A stretch of 64,000 bases of DNA from Siphonodentalium dalli (lineage: Eukaryota > Mollusca > Scaphopoda > Gadilida > Siphonodentaliidae). The position numbers and the translations under genes are program-made. The notes beneath the pieces are model-generated. The model searched no databases and had not been told where the DNA came from. It saw only the letters and a program-made list of their open reading frames with translations. Numbering within the stretch: the stretch's first letter is position 1; the number at the start of each line of letters is the position of its first letter. The DNA lies in contig CP136065.1 of the NCBI GenBank assembly GCA_032622095.1, positions 118,647,195 through 118,711,194 of the forward strand, given 5' to 3'. This document shows, piece by piece, positions 43,077 through 55,448 of the stretch.

Positions 43077-43867
43077 GTGACTAACGTGACAACCTGTTGC
43101 CATTTTCGGATTGCCCTGAGCTTACTATCATACAATTGTTAGTTTCTCATGATGTTATGGGTACTACATGGCATCTATATTTTACTGATAGCAGATCGAT
43201 GATTTCGGCTTAATCTTTTGTACGATACGGTCTAGAAACAGACCGTGACTAACGGGACAGAAAGCGGACATGATATTTTATATCTCTAATCTCTAAGGGG
43301 GTGCACAAATTTATCTAAACCACTGGACATAAGCAATAAATGTTTTATCTCAAATTATGGCAAGTTTCAACCCTCACTCTCTGGACTGATACAGATAATG
43401 CGCCACCTTCTGACTGCAAAAAAATAAACAAACAGTGACGTGACTAACGGGACATCCAAAATCGTGACTAACGGGACAAAAAGTTTGTCAGGCTTTTCCA
43501 ACGTTTATATAGGAATTTGGATTTGTAGCTTGCAGATACTGTACTAAGAATAAAACAATAATTTCGGCTAAAACATTTTTATAACACAAACTTTTAACAA
43601 TCTTGAATCAACTGTTGATAATTAAAACATGAGATTTAAAGGGGCAGTCAGTAGACTCAGTAGTCAGTACACATACCTAAACTTAACTACCAAGTACCAA
43701 GCTATTTTGGTGTGAGGATCACAATCCACAACACTACAGTGTCAGTGTAGCAAATATTCGGTCAAGATATACAGGTATACATTTTTTACTTTGAATCTAC
43801 ATGTTCATATCCTTTCATAACTTTTAAAACCCTGTTTGCTACCCAAATGCAATGTCATCCCCGAGAT

Positions 43868-44750
43868 CAAGGGCGGATCTACCATCCGGCGCCCTCGGCG
43901 CGTGCCCCCCCCCCTATTTTCGCCATAAATACTTACATATAGCCTATAGGTCCTGTATACGTGGAGCATCAAATGCATGGATGCATCTATTCTTCAACTC
44001 AGTTTTGATATCGATGTTCTATTAAGCAAATATTAGACTACTTTCGCTGAATGAATGACGACAGATGGAATTTACAAATGGGTTAAATTACGCATCACTT
44101 AAGACTTACAATGTAATGTGTATCCTTTGTTTCCGTTCTCGTTTTGCCATTCACATGTATCGGCAATTAAATTCATGAATATGTGTAGAATGACAAGGTT
44201 TTGGTTCTTTCTCATTATCGAGAGCTGTTCTTCCATTATCCAGCTTATATAGCGCTGACATTATTCTGATCTCAACATAATGTAATCACGGGAAACAGAA
44301 CCATATCACTTTAATGCGAGTAGAGGTTTGAATGCAGATGGCACAATAGGAGAGAGAAATTGTAACCTATATATAGCTGTCCTCGTTCATGCTGCGAATG
44401 TGTCTAGTATGGCTTGTTAATTCGAGAGCTTAGTCTAAGAATGCATGAAGACACATATATGTCTAATGCTATTTACATGTAGCATACATAATAGACATAT
44501 GCGGAATATGTACATGCATATGTACTCCGAACGACAACATCGAGATCGAGTTGAGTCATGTATATAACAATTACAAATTTCGTCATTACATCGATGTTTC
44601 ATTTTGATTGGTATTCAATATCCTCAGAACAAAGGAGACTGCATCCTTTTAAGTCCTAAATAACAATTTTTTTTCCGGCGGTAGCCCCCCAGGACCCCGC
44701 ATCATGTTTGTACAGCATCCCCCTATTTCAATATCCTGGATCCGCCCCTG
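43868..44750. mobile_element. hAT-type non-autonomous element, 883 bp
   Basis: CAAGGGCGGATC...GATCCGCCCCTG ends with the 8-bp duplication CCCGAGAT on both sides (43860-43867, 44751-44758). No transposase. Confidence 0.85.
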
Positions 44751-45089
44751 CCCGAGATGACCAGTATTTTGATTGTCACATGGATTAGGGAATTACCAAG
44801 GACAGACCTCATATGCTCAACCGCCACCATCAAGTTCATCAAAGGATTAAGCTCTCTGAACAGCTGTGTATGTATGGGATTACTAATACTATGTCAGATC
44901 TTCCTTGTTAATCCACTCCAATTTAATCAGAGGATTTAGCCATCCAGCACACATTGGGACAAACCAGACACTACAGTCAGACCTCAAAATTAGCCATGGC
45001 AAAAGGCATTGCCATAGAAAAAGCTGTAGAAGACAATATAGTAATTCATACAATTCTTAAGAAATGCCGTAGAAGAAAAATGACAAGTT

Positions 45090-45470
45090 CAATACAAGGG
45101 CTGCTGCAGATATAATACATGTGACCTAGTTTGAAAAGTGGAATTAGTGTTATATTGTAGTGAATGATCTGAAACCAGAACAAATTTAAGAGAGATTTTG
45201 AACTTGACCTGAATTTTGGACTGGCATACTAATTTTGGTTCCATTCCAATGACCCAACCTGGAATGAAGTTATTATCAGGAAACCTCAAAGCGACAAAAT
45301 TCTAAATAAAAAAGTGCCATAACTCTGGTAAAATCATCGGACAAACCCCATAATTGAAATTGACCTGTCCTTTGACTGGTAAACTCCATATCTCAATCCG
45401 ATAACCCAAATTAAAGCTATCATCCGAAACCATTGTCGGATGGATGGATGCATACACACACGAAGTGACA
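45090..45470 (-). repeat. Copy of the 'ATTTTGGTATG / GGCCATAACTC' monomer family (reverse)
   Basis: Reads in reverse like the arrays at 52150-54300, with motifs such as GTGCCATAACTCTGG and GGATGGATGGATGC. Confidence 0.5.
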
Positions 45471-46194
45471 ATGAGCATTAAACAGATGTAGATAAAAAAT
45501 TTGCTTATTGTAATGAAACTAACCGCTATATCTATTATAGACAATATAACTTTTTAGAAAAACAATTGGTTATTTTTTATGCCATTCAGAATCGTGACTA
45601 ATGGGACAATTACGACGGTGTGACTAACCGGACAAATTTCACAAGTCACTATTCTCAAATTCTGTTTGCCATGATCCAGTTTCCATTGATGTAGTAAATT
45701 GACTTCATATATAGAGATAATTTATAGAGACAGAAAATTGATATCTCACTAATGTGAAAGTTCTCACCCTTTTGGTGAAAAGAGGAGACAATTTCGTGAC
45801 TAACAGGACATGAAAGTTCCATATTTATTGGAACGATAAATAAATTTTCTTCGACAAAAGGAAAGAACCATCAAACTTAACATTTTTTTTAACATTCAGC
45901 ATATTATTTATGAAATTAGACATTAAAGTAACATTACATAGCCACTATTATTATGTGAACATACTGGTCAGCATTATGACGAATAGCAATATTAACCTGG
46001 AAATGCTAATTATTCGACGAATGTTACCCCATATGTCATTTTGGAACAAAAGAATTACCAAGAAAAAATTTGGTGAATTTTCACTCTTCAGATACTGTCC
46101 TTTGAAAAAAAAAAGTAACGAATGCTCTGTATAAATGATTGGATTTTTAGCTACCATGTCTCATTTCATGGAATTGCTCTAAAGTAGATAAATG

Positions 46195-46439
46195 CTCTTT
46201 AATAGCGACGCCTCATATACAAACGCTCATTAATTATCACGCGATTAACCCATCAATCCCCATTACGGTGGCAGGTGAAGGAGTGTTCGGACGTTCTCAG
46301 AAGCGGTGCGATGACACTTCCCGTGGCTTTTTACCCTTAAATAGCAAGTTTGGGCTCAATCGGTGGAGCCGTTTTCGAGTCTATAAAGGATATACACACA
46401 CACATATATATATACGGAAGTCTTAAAATATATAGCAGA
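46195..46439 (-). mobile_element. Helitron-like 5' end fragment (reverse)
   Basis: Ends (read in reverse) TCTGCTATATATTTTAAG with a GTGT microsatellite, then GACTCGAAAACGGCTCC. Shares CGCTCATTAATTATCA with the element at 60381-61132. Confidence 0.55.
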
Positions 46440-46791
46440 TCAAGAAGCAATCATTTATTATTCCTGACTATAATTTGTATATAATATTTTCTATCACCCT
46501 ACTAGAATAAGGTCTATATCAGAGGTATATATAGATGTACTGACTAAGTATGAGCTGGGATATATACACACCATGTATCAGATTTATAGAGGTACGCACT
46601 GACTTTAATAGTGTCAACTGGTATATATATACTGTTGTTTTATTCATTAGTCCATTACGATTTAAACATCTTATTTTTAAATTCATTTGATAGTGTCATT
46701 ATGTCAAATCAAAAATTTCACAATTTACCTGCTATGGTATTTATTTTTCCCAATTGCATGGGTCCCGGACCCTTTCCCAAAAATACCCAAG
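46440..46791. other. No gene recognised
   Basis: AT-rich. A pyrimidine-rich stretch at 46740-46791 could serve as a splice acceptor tract for the following frame. Confidence 0.35.
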
Positions 46792-46959
46792 GGTTCTGAT
46801 ATCGGCGAAGCAGACACTTGTGTCCAATGTGGGGAAGGTGGTGGTGTGGTGAAAGCTTCCTTAAGACAAAGATTCAAGACTCACTCCAATATGCGAGATG
46901 TGTACAAATTTAAGAGCGGTCTGATTCCTGTTATTGCCAAGCCATATGGCAAAAACTAA
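46792..46959 (+). CDS. Possible terminal exon, unrecognised protein
   Basis: After a pyrimidine-rich tract and AG, 55 codons read GSDIGEADTCVQCGEGGG and later SNMRDVYKFKSGLIPV, ending at TAA. A GAAATAAAAG poly(A)-like signal follows about 10 bases later. Composition looks coding. I do not recognise the family, and no linked exon was found. Confidence 0.25.
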   Translation, partial: GSDIGEADTCVQCGEGGGVVKASLRQRFKTHSNMRDVYKFKSGLIPVIAKPYGKN

Positions 46960-47016
46960 TAAAAATTGAAATAAAAGATTATAAAATACAGTCCCTTAAG
47001 AGTTCTTTTTACACGT

Positions 47017-47032
47017 GGCCCTGAAAAGGGCC
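47017..47032 (-). promoter_or_regulatory. Sequence identical to the histone mRNA 3' stem-loop consensus
   Basis: On the minus strand it reads GGCCCTTTTCAGGGCC, matching GGCYCTTTTCAGRGCC, preceded by AAAAAA and followed by AC. No histone coding sequence lies upstream on that strand, so it may be coincidental, or part of the candidate exon ending nearby. Confidence 0.3.
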
Positions 47033-47124
47033 TTTTTTATCTTGACTTTCATCTTCTTCGCTATGAACGGCATCTGAAATGATAAACTTGAAGACATTAA
47101 TAACACCTGAAATAAAACGTGATA

Positions 47125-47275
47125 ATATACAATTATCGCATTGTTTCTTGGTTGACACGAGGAATTGTCAACCCGAGGAAGTCAATATTCACCAAGGCCG
47201 AGGTGAATATTGACTTCCAAGGGCTGACAATTCCTCGTGTCAACCAAGAAACAATGCGATAATTGTTTTATTATA
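47125..47275. mobile_element. Fold-back MITE, ~65-bp arms
   Basis: ACAATTATCGCATTGTTTCT...AGAAACAATGCGATAATTGT with arms that match almost completely around a CCAAGGCCGAGG loop region. No coding content. Confidence 0.8.
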
Positions 47276-48221
47276 TGAAACGCACTTTCATTGGACAAGA
47301 CGTGGTGACGTTGAACGTCGCTGTGAAAACCTGATCTATTTTCAGGTCTGATAAAAAGTTATGTTAGCCCCTGAAGTATCTGACGTCACTCAGAACTGTT
47401 ATTAACCCTTTGTTTCATTAATGAGGTGAACATCGTTAGATATCTCAACATTTCGTTAGGTTTTAACATAGGAATTGGGGGAAAGAAACTTATGATCATA
47501 TAATAATAATATATATATATATTTACATAATGACACGATCATAATCCTACTGATGTCTACCTCGTTTTCCGATACAACAACAATATCATCATAACCCTGT
47601 TTCTGCCAGTCTACTTCATTCAAAAGCTTATTCTTTCTGGATTTAGACTGCGTTTGTAACAATTATGTTGTCTATATTAAGGTAAATATAAACACATGCC
47701 TATGCCTATGGTAAAATGACATTGAGAATAAAACATATTTTGAGAAAATACTGAGATAGAAAACCAGAAATAATATAGTTTTACTTATTTATTACCCAGA
47801 ATTTGACAGGCCCCGTCATCACCAGACTGATTTGTGGGAACAACATAAAGTGATTCTTTCAAAAGAAATAACACCCCACATGAGTAGTGATAAATTAATT
47901 GTGTAAACATACATGTACATATTTAGGCACAGTTGTGGGTAAACAATATCTATAAACAATTTTTAGAAAGCAATCAGTTATATTCTATCACATGACTTTA
48001 TCTGCATGATAGCAGTGTATTCATTAATAAGTCTCCCTTTAATGGCCACGTTACTGCCATGGCAAGAAAATGCAGAACGTTATTACCAGAGCAATTACCA
48101 CAGCATTGCTGATTGTTGTGGCTTATTTCGAATGCTGCTTTAATAGACCATTTTCTGTTGTCTAAAATACCCATCTACAGTGAATGTGTGACATCTGATT
48201 TTATTTATATCAGATATAGTC
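47276..48221. other. Mostly unassigned; one candidate minus-strand exon
   Basis: At 47647-47561 (minus) 29 codons, containing NEVDWQKQGYDDIVVV, are bounded by ACGCAG and GAG|GTAGAC splice-like borders. A further frame could begin at 47073 (TTTCAG before it). No family recognised and only weakly supported. Confidence 0.25.
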
Positions 48222-48260
48222 ATGCGTATTGTTTCAAGCTTGTTGTCTGTATCATCGAAG
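48222..48260 (+). CDS. Candidate first coding exon of the FCHSD-like gene
   Basis: ATG plus 12 codons ending AAG before GTATGG, phase 0. The next exon begins in phase 0 with Val-Lys, and the vertebrate protein, as I recall it, reads ...Arg-Lys-Val-Lys at this place, so the Lys fits. A stronger donor (GTAAGT at 48303) is also in phase, leaving the border uncertain. Confidence 0.4.
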
Positions 48261-48413
48261 GTATGGGTTAAACGTCTGCTGAGTGATATCGGCCTCTTGT
48301 TTTGGGTAAGTTTCTATGCTATGAACATTCTCAATGAAGAAACAGATACCTGGAACTATTTTTTGTTCCAAATGTTTGGAAAAAATCTGGCAGTTCTCTT
48401 TATTTATTTGCAG

Positions 48414-48511
48414 GTGAAGCCATTAGTTGTATTGAAAAGCTGCCACTCAGAGCATTCATCTAAAATACAAACAAACCACAATCAGGTTTGTGATTTGCTG
48501 GAAGACATCAG
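48414..48511 (+). CDS. FCHSD2-like: FCHSD/nervous-wreck-like F-BAR protein, N-terminal exon
   Basis: Follows TTTATTTATTTGCAG. The 98 bases give 32 codons plus AG, ending with CDLLEDI and the start of an Arg codon. From memory, this aligns without gaps to the start of the F-BAR domain of vertebrate FCHSD2, where the CDLLED segment is conserved. These proteins bend membranes through the F-BAR domain and, through two SH3 domains, recruit WASP and endocytic partners to drive actin assembly. The donor is GTTGGT, weaker than consensus. The next exon lies 12.7 kb away and completes the Arg codon in frame. Confidence 0.7.
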
Positions 48512-48598
48512 GTTGGTAATTTGAATTCTGTCTTTTGTCCTGCTGATAGCCCACTGAGCCACTTAGACTGCCTCACCAGAATTTATACTTTATTACTA

Positions 48599-48830
48599 TA
48601 AGCTCAACTTGATGAAGTCAAGTTCGAGCTGTTGCCATGGCTTGGCATCCATCATCAATCCGTCTCTGCTGGCGTGTGTTCGTGCGTCCATCAACAGTTT
48701 TCTTCAGCACACTTTACATGCCACATCCCTCATCAGATTTTCACCAAACTTCATTTGGATCTTCGTGGTGACCTGTAGATAGAGCCATCAAGTTTATCAG
48801 AATTTTGTTAAAAAACATTTCACATCTGAA
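48599..48830 (+). repeat. Single copy of the 'AGCTCAACTT...GAGCT' repeat head
   Basis: AGCTCAACTTGATGAAGTCA, then GAGCTGTTGCCATGGCTTGG and one ~165-bp monomer. It is the same family as the large array starting at 54660. Confidence 0.6.
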
Positions 48831-49231
48831 AAAACTCATGAATGTTCTTTCACAATTTGGCAATTTTTTTCGAACCCTTCTCTTGTCAAATGTGACAAGG
48901 CTGTGTCTTGTGTGTTCCACTTATAGTGGACAAAACACTGAAGGTAATTTTATCTGGTAACTTTAGACTTCTGAGATTTCCTTTTCTTGGCGCTTAATTG
49001 CACAGCACTCTCTTGGGCAACACTGTTGTGGTCTGTGAAATAGAGAGATAAAAAATTGCGTTGAAATGATTAGTCGACATCGACGAACTGTTCATCAAAA
49101 GTCGACTCCAGAATCCCAAGTTGATTGGTTGCATTAAATTGAGTATGCAGTGCATGCATGCACTATGTTTTAACAGAACAATGTACAATATAATATACCA
49201 ACAACGGCAACGATAGTGTTAAATTCAAAAG

Positions 49232-50078
49232 CAGAGCCCTGCGAATTGATTCTATGCGATTTGAAATCATTCGTCTGATTCGATTCGATTCGAAATTGGC
49301 TACCACGATTCTGATTTTGTTGAATCTTTGGTGTTAGGTGCATTTCCGTGCTTTCTACAGACCACAATGCACTTACCAGAAAAGAAAATTCACAATAATA
49401 GCGTAGTAAATGACTTATACGTACGCATGTACCGTTATGTTCGATGGCAGGACAATGTCATGCATAAATGTTATTGCCAACTAACTATAATTAATTGACC
49501 CAATCAGTAATACATGTGTAATGACATAAGTGAACAACAAAATTGCCACACAAGTCTGTGTGCTATTGTCGTTCCAGGAATCATGGTAATTCCATCACAC
49601 ATGTATGCCAGATTTTAGATCTTTATTTGATTTGCATAAATTCTAGTCTGAATCCAAGTCCTGAGTATTTTTGTAAACATTGTCTGGTAAGTCTGTCAGT
49701 TAAGCGACAGACAACACAATCATCACAAGTGTAGCGAAAAATACTGCGCTATTCAACGAAATGAAACAGGGATTGTGTGGTACACTTGTCCATATTTACG
49801 TCAACATTAGTTCTCTCTTGTATGTATGCTCTTATCTGAACGATTGCTTAGGCAAAAAAATGCGCAGAGGTGTGCAGATAATTGCATAATCTGTGCATAT
49901 TGCACTACATCGATGATCACCAGGCCGTTTTCTCCAGGCAATTTTAGGTGTTTCATCAAAGTTTTATGTATTTGAACTCAATTACTTCAGTAACGATGAA
50001 TCGAATCAAGATTCGATTTGATTAAAATCATTTGCCTGAATCGATTCAAGATGAAAACACCCGATTCGCAGGGCCCTA
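49232..50078. mobile_element. hAT-type MITE, 847 bp
   Basis: CAGAGCCCTGCGAATTGATT at the left, CGATTCGCAGGGCCCTA at the right. The flanking 8-mers TTCAAAAG and AACAAAAG agree at 6 of 8 positions. Ends resemble those at 55449-57113. Confidence 0.65.
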
Positions 50079-50504
50079 AACAAAAGCTGCGCTATTTAGT
50101 AGAATTAATTACACAAACACGAGTTATGAAATAGACAAAAAATGTCGCTAATAAATTAACATTCTTGCGTGCAGGCCTATCAAGATAATGATATCGGCTG
50201 CTGCGCTTTGATTATTTTGATGTTCTTTCAATTTGTGTTGCATTATGTCCCATGCACATATCGTGGACAATGGGTGGAATTAATTCAGTATATGAATGGA
50301 CTAATAATGTGTCCGGATATGGTATGATGAATGTGTCATAATACAATGCTAAACCAGAAACCAATACACAATTAAACGCAACCCAAGACACCCGCTATTA
50401 ATTATAAACTGTAAATAAAAATTTAGTACTACTGTTTTGCGAGATCAGCACTTCCGAGTTTCAATCATAACACCCACGAAGAATGGGAACTTATTAACAG
50501 CAGT
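50079..50504. other. No gene recognised
   Basis: Intronic AT-rich sequence. Confidence 0.4.
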
Positions 50505-50740
50505 TATCTCCCAGTGATCTCCCAGTGATCTCCCAGTGATCTCCCAGTTATCTCCCAGTGATCTCCCAGTTATCTCCCAGTTATCTCCCAGTTATCTCCC
50601 AGTGATTTAATTCAGTTATCTCCCAGTGATTTAATTCAGTTATCTCCCAGTGATTTAATTCAGTTATCTCCCAGTGATTTAATTCAGTTATCTCCCAGTG
50701 ATTTAATTCAGTTATCTCCCAGTGATTTAATTCAATTTTA
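50505..50740. repeat. Minisatellite with 12-mer and 24-mer units
   Basis: About nine copies of CAGTKATCTCCC (K = G or T) pass into six copies of a 24-mer that adds TTTAATTCAGTTA. The longer unit has taken over the right half of the array. Confidence 0.85.
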
Positions 50741-50939
50741 AAATGATATCAAATATAATTTGATGACCCATTTAAAGGTAGATACTGATACTATATTGTT
50801 GACAATGTTGGGTAGATCAAAAGACATTATCATTTAGGCAAATTTCTCCTTTATTTAGTACTCAATAGCTATATAATAAGAGAGGCCAATCACAATCAGC
50901 AGATATTTAACCCATACCTTGGCGATAGCGATTAGCTTT

Positions 50940-51390
50940 TTTCAGCTTGGACACTAAAATCCATAACATTCAATATTAATCTTCAAAGATTAAAATAATT
51001 TGATTTTTTCTTCAAAAGGGCCATAACACTATTAAATTAAAATTCGGATCAAACCCAAATTTGAATTCTATCTGTATTTTGGGCTGAGAAACTCACTTAG
51101 CCAATTTGGTTTTGGTCCGATAATTTTTTTTTTAGTTACTGCAGCATGTGTGAATTCCAAGTCAAAGAAGGGCCATAACTCCGTAAAAAAAATTCTGATG
51201 AAACCCATTTTCAAACTCAATCTGTAATTTGGGCTGAGAAAAACATATACAAAATTTGATTGTGATCAAATTAATTTTTTTTAGTTATCGCACCATGCGT
51301 AAAGTGTCTGCTGACAGACAAGACAGGTGGACGAACGACAAGTGGTCAATCCCGATGTCATTACTATGTGTACCATACTATGGTCATAAT
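50940..51390 (-). repeat. Inverted copy of the GTGTACCATACTATGG repeat
   Basis: Two monomers with GGGCCATAACTC, then GACAGACAAGACAGG and GTGTACCATACTATGGTC. It mirrors 52150-52560; the two may be the arms of one element. Confidence 0.55.
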
Positions 51391-52149
51391 AATCTAATAT
51401 ACAATGAGATATATCAGATGAAAGGTATTTCTGTTAAAGTATCAGGATGTTGAGAAAGGTTAATTTTTAACTACATAAATCTATGCAATTGAAAGAGGAG
51501 AAACCTGGAGATATAATAGGAGAATGATTAATTGCAAAATATAAACAAGAGGGCGATCATCCCTTGGCAATAATAAATAGCTATGATTGGAATCATAATC
51601 TAGAGTTTATTTTTATGTTGACTTATAGAGTGTACTGAACATTATGTACTAATGAAGTACATTTATGGACAAATAATCATAATAACACAAATTCTCAAAT
51701 TATTTGAATGTATGGGTCCCAGTACCAATTTTGCACTAGTAGTATCATATTAACATTGGAATACCAAAGGACCCCTAACCTGAGATATTCACTGAACACA
51801 GTCCATACCCTGGTGGTCAGTATAGCTCTCAAGAAAAATATGGTTTCACACATTACAATGTTTACAAGAGGTATTACTTCTAGGTACCAGTATCTATGCA
51901 GTGGACGCTGTCAGGCTATTTAATTATCTTGGCAGTAACACGAAGTTGTGTAAACAAGTTGGGTCTCCAAATTGTGTCTGTATAAAGGTACAGATAATTC
52001 ATATGGGTTAACCAATATTTAAGTTTGATATTGACAGCATGTGTTTACATGGTGGGTGTTAATATCTGAGACCTACTAGGCTCCTTCATACCATGTTAGA
52101 TTAATGTTCCCAAGAATATGATTAAATTAATAATAAAAAAAATTCTAAT
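51391..52149. other. No gene recognised
   Basis: AT-rich; lies between the two oppositely oriented repeat blocks. Confidence 0.4.
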
Positions 52150-52560
52150 TATTTTTATGTGTACCCATACCATAGTATGGTACACATATTGTCGATGTCC
52201 GGATTGACCACTCGTCGTTCGTCTGTCTGTCTGTCTGTCCGGCCCTTTTTCGACTTAGAATTCATGCATGCTGCCATAACTCAAACAATTTTTATCTGAT
52301 CGGAACAAATTTGGTATGCGAGTTTCTCAGCCCAATATACAGATCGAGTTTGAATATGGGTTTGATCCGATATTTTTTAATGGAGTTATGGCTCTTTGAC
52401 ATAGAATTCATGCATGCTTCTATAAATCAATCATTTTTCATCTGATAGAAACCAAATTTGGTATGTGAGTTTCTCAACTCAAAATACAGATGGAATTTGA
52501 ATATGGGTTAGATCCGATATTTTATACCAGAGTTTATACCTGTTCATGGGATTATCGGAT
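52150..52560 (+). repeat. GTGTACCATACTATGG repeat, forward copy
   Basis: Starts with a small hairpin (ACCATAGTATGGT) and a GTCTGTCTGTCTGTCC microsatellite, then two monomers with AATTTGGTATGYGAGTTTCT. Confidence 0.6.
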
Positions 52561-53049
52561 GAATGTTTATCTTAAGAAGGATTTGATGATAAACCCTAAC
52601 GGGACACAAGAAAATAATATATTCAATGTATGTAAATAATCACATATAACGTAAATGTGGATGTTTAGCCTGCCCGTGTAATACGAGTCTCAGCTGTCTG
52701 GCCATCGACGGACTGCTGTCTGGAATTTTGCATGCCGATGTAGGTTGTGACATCATGATCTACGTCTTGATATCATGACGCCTTTACTGGTTTCCCAAGA
52801 AGCAATCCCAAAAGGACTCTGCGATGTTTCAATCGGAACTTAAAGTTTCCGTTTGTCGGCCTTGAACTTTGAGAATATTTCTTCAATCTTTTAGGCGGAA
52901 ATATCGTTAGAAAATGGAAGATAAAATCTAAACGGCCAGTAAGGCCCCTAGAATCCTCTTTCGGGGCAAATATTTTTAATAATTTTATAAAATACATGTA
53001 TGTAAACAAAACTTTTTCATGCAATTTCAGTTTTTGTTAACCAGGGCTT
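52561..53049. other. No gene recognised
   Basis: Intronic; the frame at 52773-53024 (minus) shows no domain. Confidence 0.4.
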
Positions 53050-54300
53050 TGGTTTAATTTACATTCAATTTTTTAAATATCTTTGGCTTTAGGAGCATGA
53101 TGTTCCCATCTGAACCAAAGTTGGTATGTGTATTTTCCAGCTAAATTCCAGGCCAAGTTCGAATATGAGTTCCATCCAATTATTTTTACATGAGTGATGG
53201 CCCTTTTTGTCCGCCGACCCAACGGGTTCGGAGGACTATTATAATCAGCACGTGCGTGCGTCCGTCCGTCCGTGGGTTTCCGGATGATAACTTTAGTTAG
53301 AGCGAACCAAATTAAATTAAATTTGGTATGTTCGAATTCTGGTTCCGTCCGCCAATTTTCACCAGAGTTATGCCCCTTTTTTGACTTAGAAAACCCCTGA
53401 AAGTTGGTTTCCGGATGATAACTTTAGTAGAGTTAATTGGATTCAAACCAAATTTGGTATATTACTTTCTCCCAGCAAAACACAGGTCAAGTTCGAACTT
53501 GGGTTCTGCCCGACCATTTTTGGCAGAGTTATGCCCCTTTTTTTTACATAGAAAATTCAGTTTTTCTTCTGTTTTTTGGTTTCCGTATGATAACTTGATT
53601 TTGGATTGTTTATATGCAAAACCCGTTTTTTTGTGGATTACATGTACTTATATCAAAATACAGCTCAAGTTCGAATTTCAGTTTAATCCGATAATTTTTG
53701 CGAGAGTTATGGCCCTTTTTTGTCCGCCGACCCGACATATAAAACCCCAAAAGTTGGTGTCCGGATGATAACTTTAGTAGAGTTAATCAGATTTGAACCA
53801 AATTTGGTATGTGTCTTTCTCCCAGCAAAACACAGGTCAAATTCGAATTCGGGTTCCGCCCGCCAATTTTCACCAGACTTATGTCCCTTTTTTACTTAGA
53901 ATTTTTGCCAATTTTAGTTTTCCCGATGATAACTTTATTAAATGTGTACTGAATGAAATTAAATTTGGTATGTAGGTTTACTAGCACTAAAGACAGGTTT
54001 TTAAGCGCAAACAACGGTCGTATCAAGCCGACGCTTAGAGGCGAACATGAGGTCTACCGACCTTTTATTAGACTTAGAATTTGACCGTCTGTTAACATTT
54101 TTAGTTTCCGACCGATATCTCCTGTTTGGATAATTTGACCCTGAACCAAAGTTATTATGTGTATTTTCCAGCTACAACTACAGGCCAAGTTCGAATATAG
54201 GTTCTGTCTAATTATTTTCACATGAGTTATGGCCATTTTTTTACTTAGAATTTGACCGCATTTTGGCATTGAAATTAGGGGCATATCAGATATTCTTCAA
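53050..54300 (+). repeat. Degenerate tandem array, ~130-180 bp monomers
   Basis: Six to eight monomers with GGATGATAACTTTAG, CCAAATTTGGTATG, CCCAGCAAAACACAGGTCAA and GAGTTATGCCCCTTTTT. Copies are diverged. Reading frames across it are repeat shadows. Confidence 0.75.
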
Positions 54301-55448
54301 ATGTAAGCTCAAAGTATCTATTTTATGTTGTGGTAGTACAATTAAAAATGGCTAGCGATGCTCTTGTTCCCCAATTTCATTCATCTACATAATATAACCG
54401 TGTGGGTGAGAGCCATAAATTTTTTTCCTGAATTTCTTCCAAAAACATTGCTGCTAGTATCTATATTGATTTTACTCAACTCCTGGTCATATAGTGTGGA
54501 GAAATTTTTATTGAAATCCAAACAGTGAAAGCATCAGCACCACATGCAGATCGAAAATACAGATGCAATCAGTGGAAAATATGTCAAAATAAAATTAAAC
54601 TGGGATCGATGATTTAAAAAAAATGGCAGTGTTATCAGTGCATGCTAACAAGTATTTTTAGCTCAACTTACTTTGTAAGTTTGAGCTATTGCCATGGGTT
54701 GGCATCCGCCGTCCGTGTGCCCGTCAACAATTTCCTTTGGCACGGGCTACAGGTCATATCTTTGGTCTGATCTTTATGAAATTTGTCATGGATGTTGACA
54801 TTGACATGGTAGATGGGAAACAAGTCATTTTGGGGTCATTCGGCCAAAAAACATGGCCACTGGTGGCCATCTTGGATTTCAAAATTAAATTCATTGGCGC
54901 GGTCTACAGGCCGTACTGTTTGTGTGATCATCATAAAATTTGTCATGAATGTTGACATTTACATGTAGATGGGAACAAGTCATTTTAGGATCAATCGGCC
55001 AAAAAACATGGCCGCTGGTGGCCATTTTGGATTTTACTCTTTGCATTACTAAATCCTTTGACATATCCTACAGACCACATCTCTGATCCGATCATCACCA
55101 AACTTCATATGGATCATCGGGGCGACCTCTAGATGGGAACGAGTCATTTTGGGGTCATTTGGCCAAAAAACATGGCCGCCATCAGCCATCTTGGATTTTA
55201 CTCTTTGCATCACTAAATAATTTCGCGCGGGCTACAGGTCGTATCTTTGGTCTGATCTATATGAAATTTGTCATGAATGTTGACATTGACATGTAGATGG
55301 GAACGAGTCATTTTGGGGTCATTCGGCCCAAAAAACATGGCCGCTGGTGGCCATCTTGGATTTCAAAATTAAATCCATTGGCGCGGGCTACAGGCTGTAC
55401 TGTTTGTGTGATCATCATAAAATTTGTCATGAATGTTGAAATTTACAT

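Larger units (their letters stand above)
43077..45809. repeat. Cluster of direct word GTGACTAACGGGAC
   Basis: Seven same-orientation copies at 43077, 43245, 43440, 43464, 45594, 45620 and 45796, with one or two substitutions in the outer ones. An hAT element (43868-44750) is inserted in the middle. No inverted copies are seen. Confidence 0.7.

Noticed and set aside
53415-53768. 117-codon plus-strand frame
   Set aside because: It lies wholly in the degenerate tandem monomers; neighbouring monomers give similar frames with stops.
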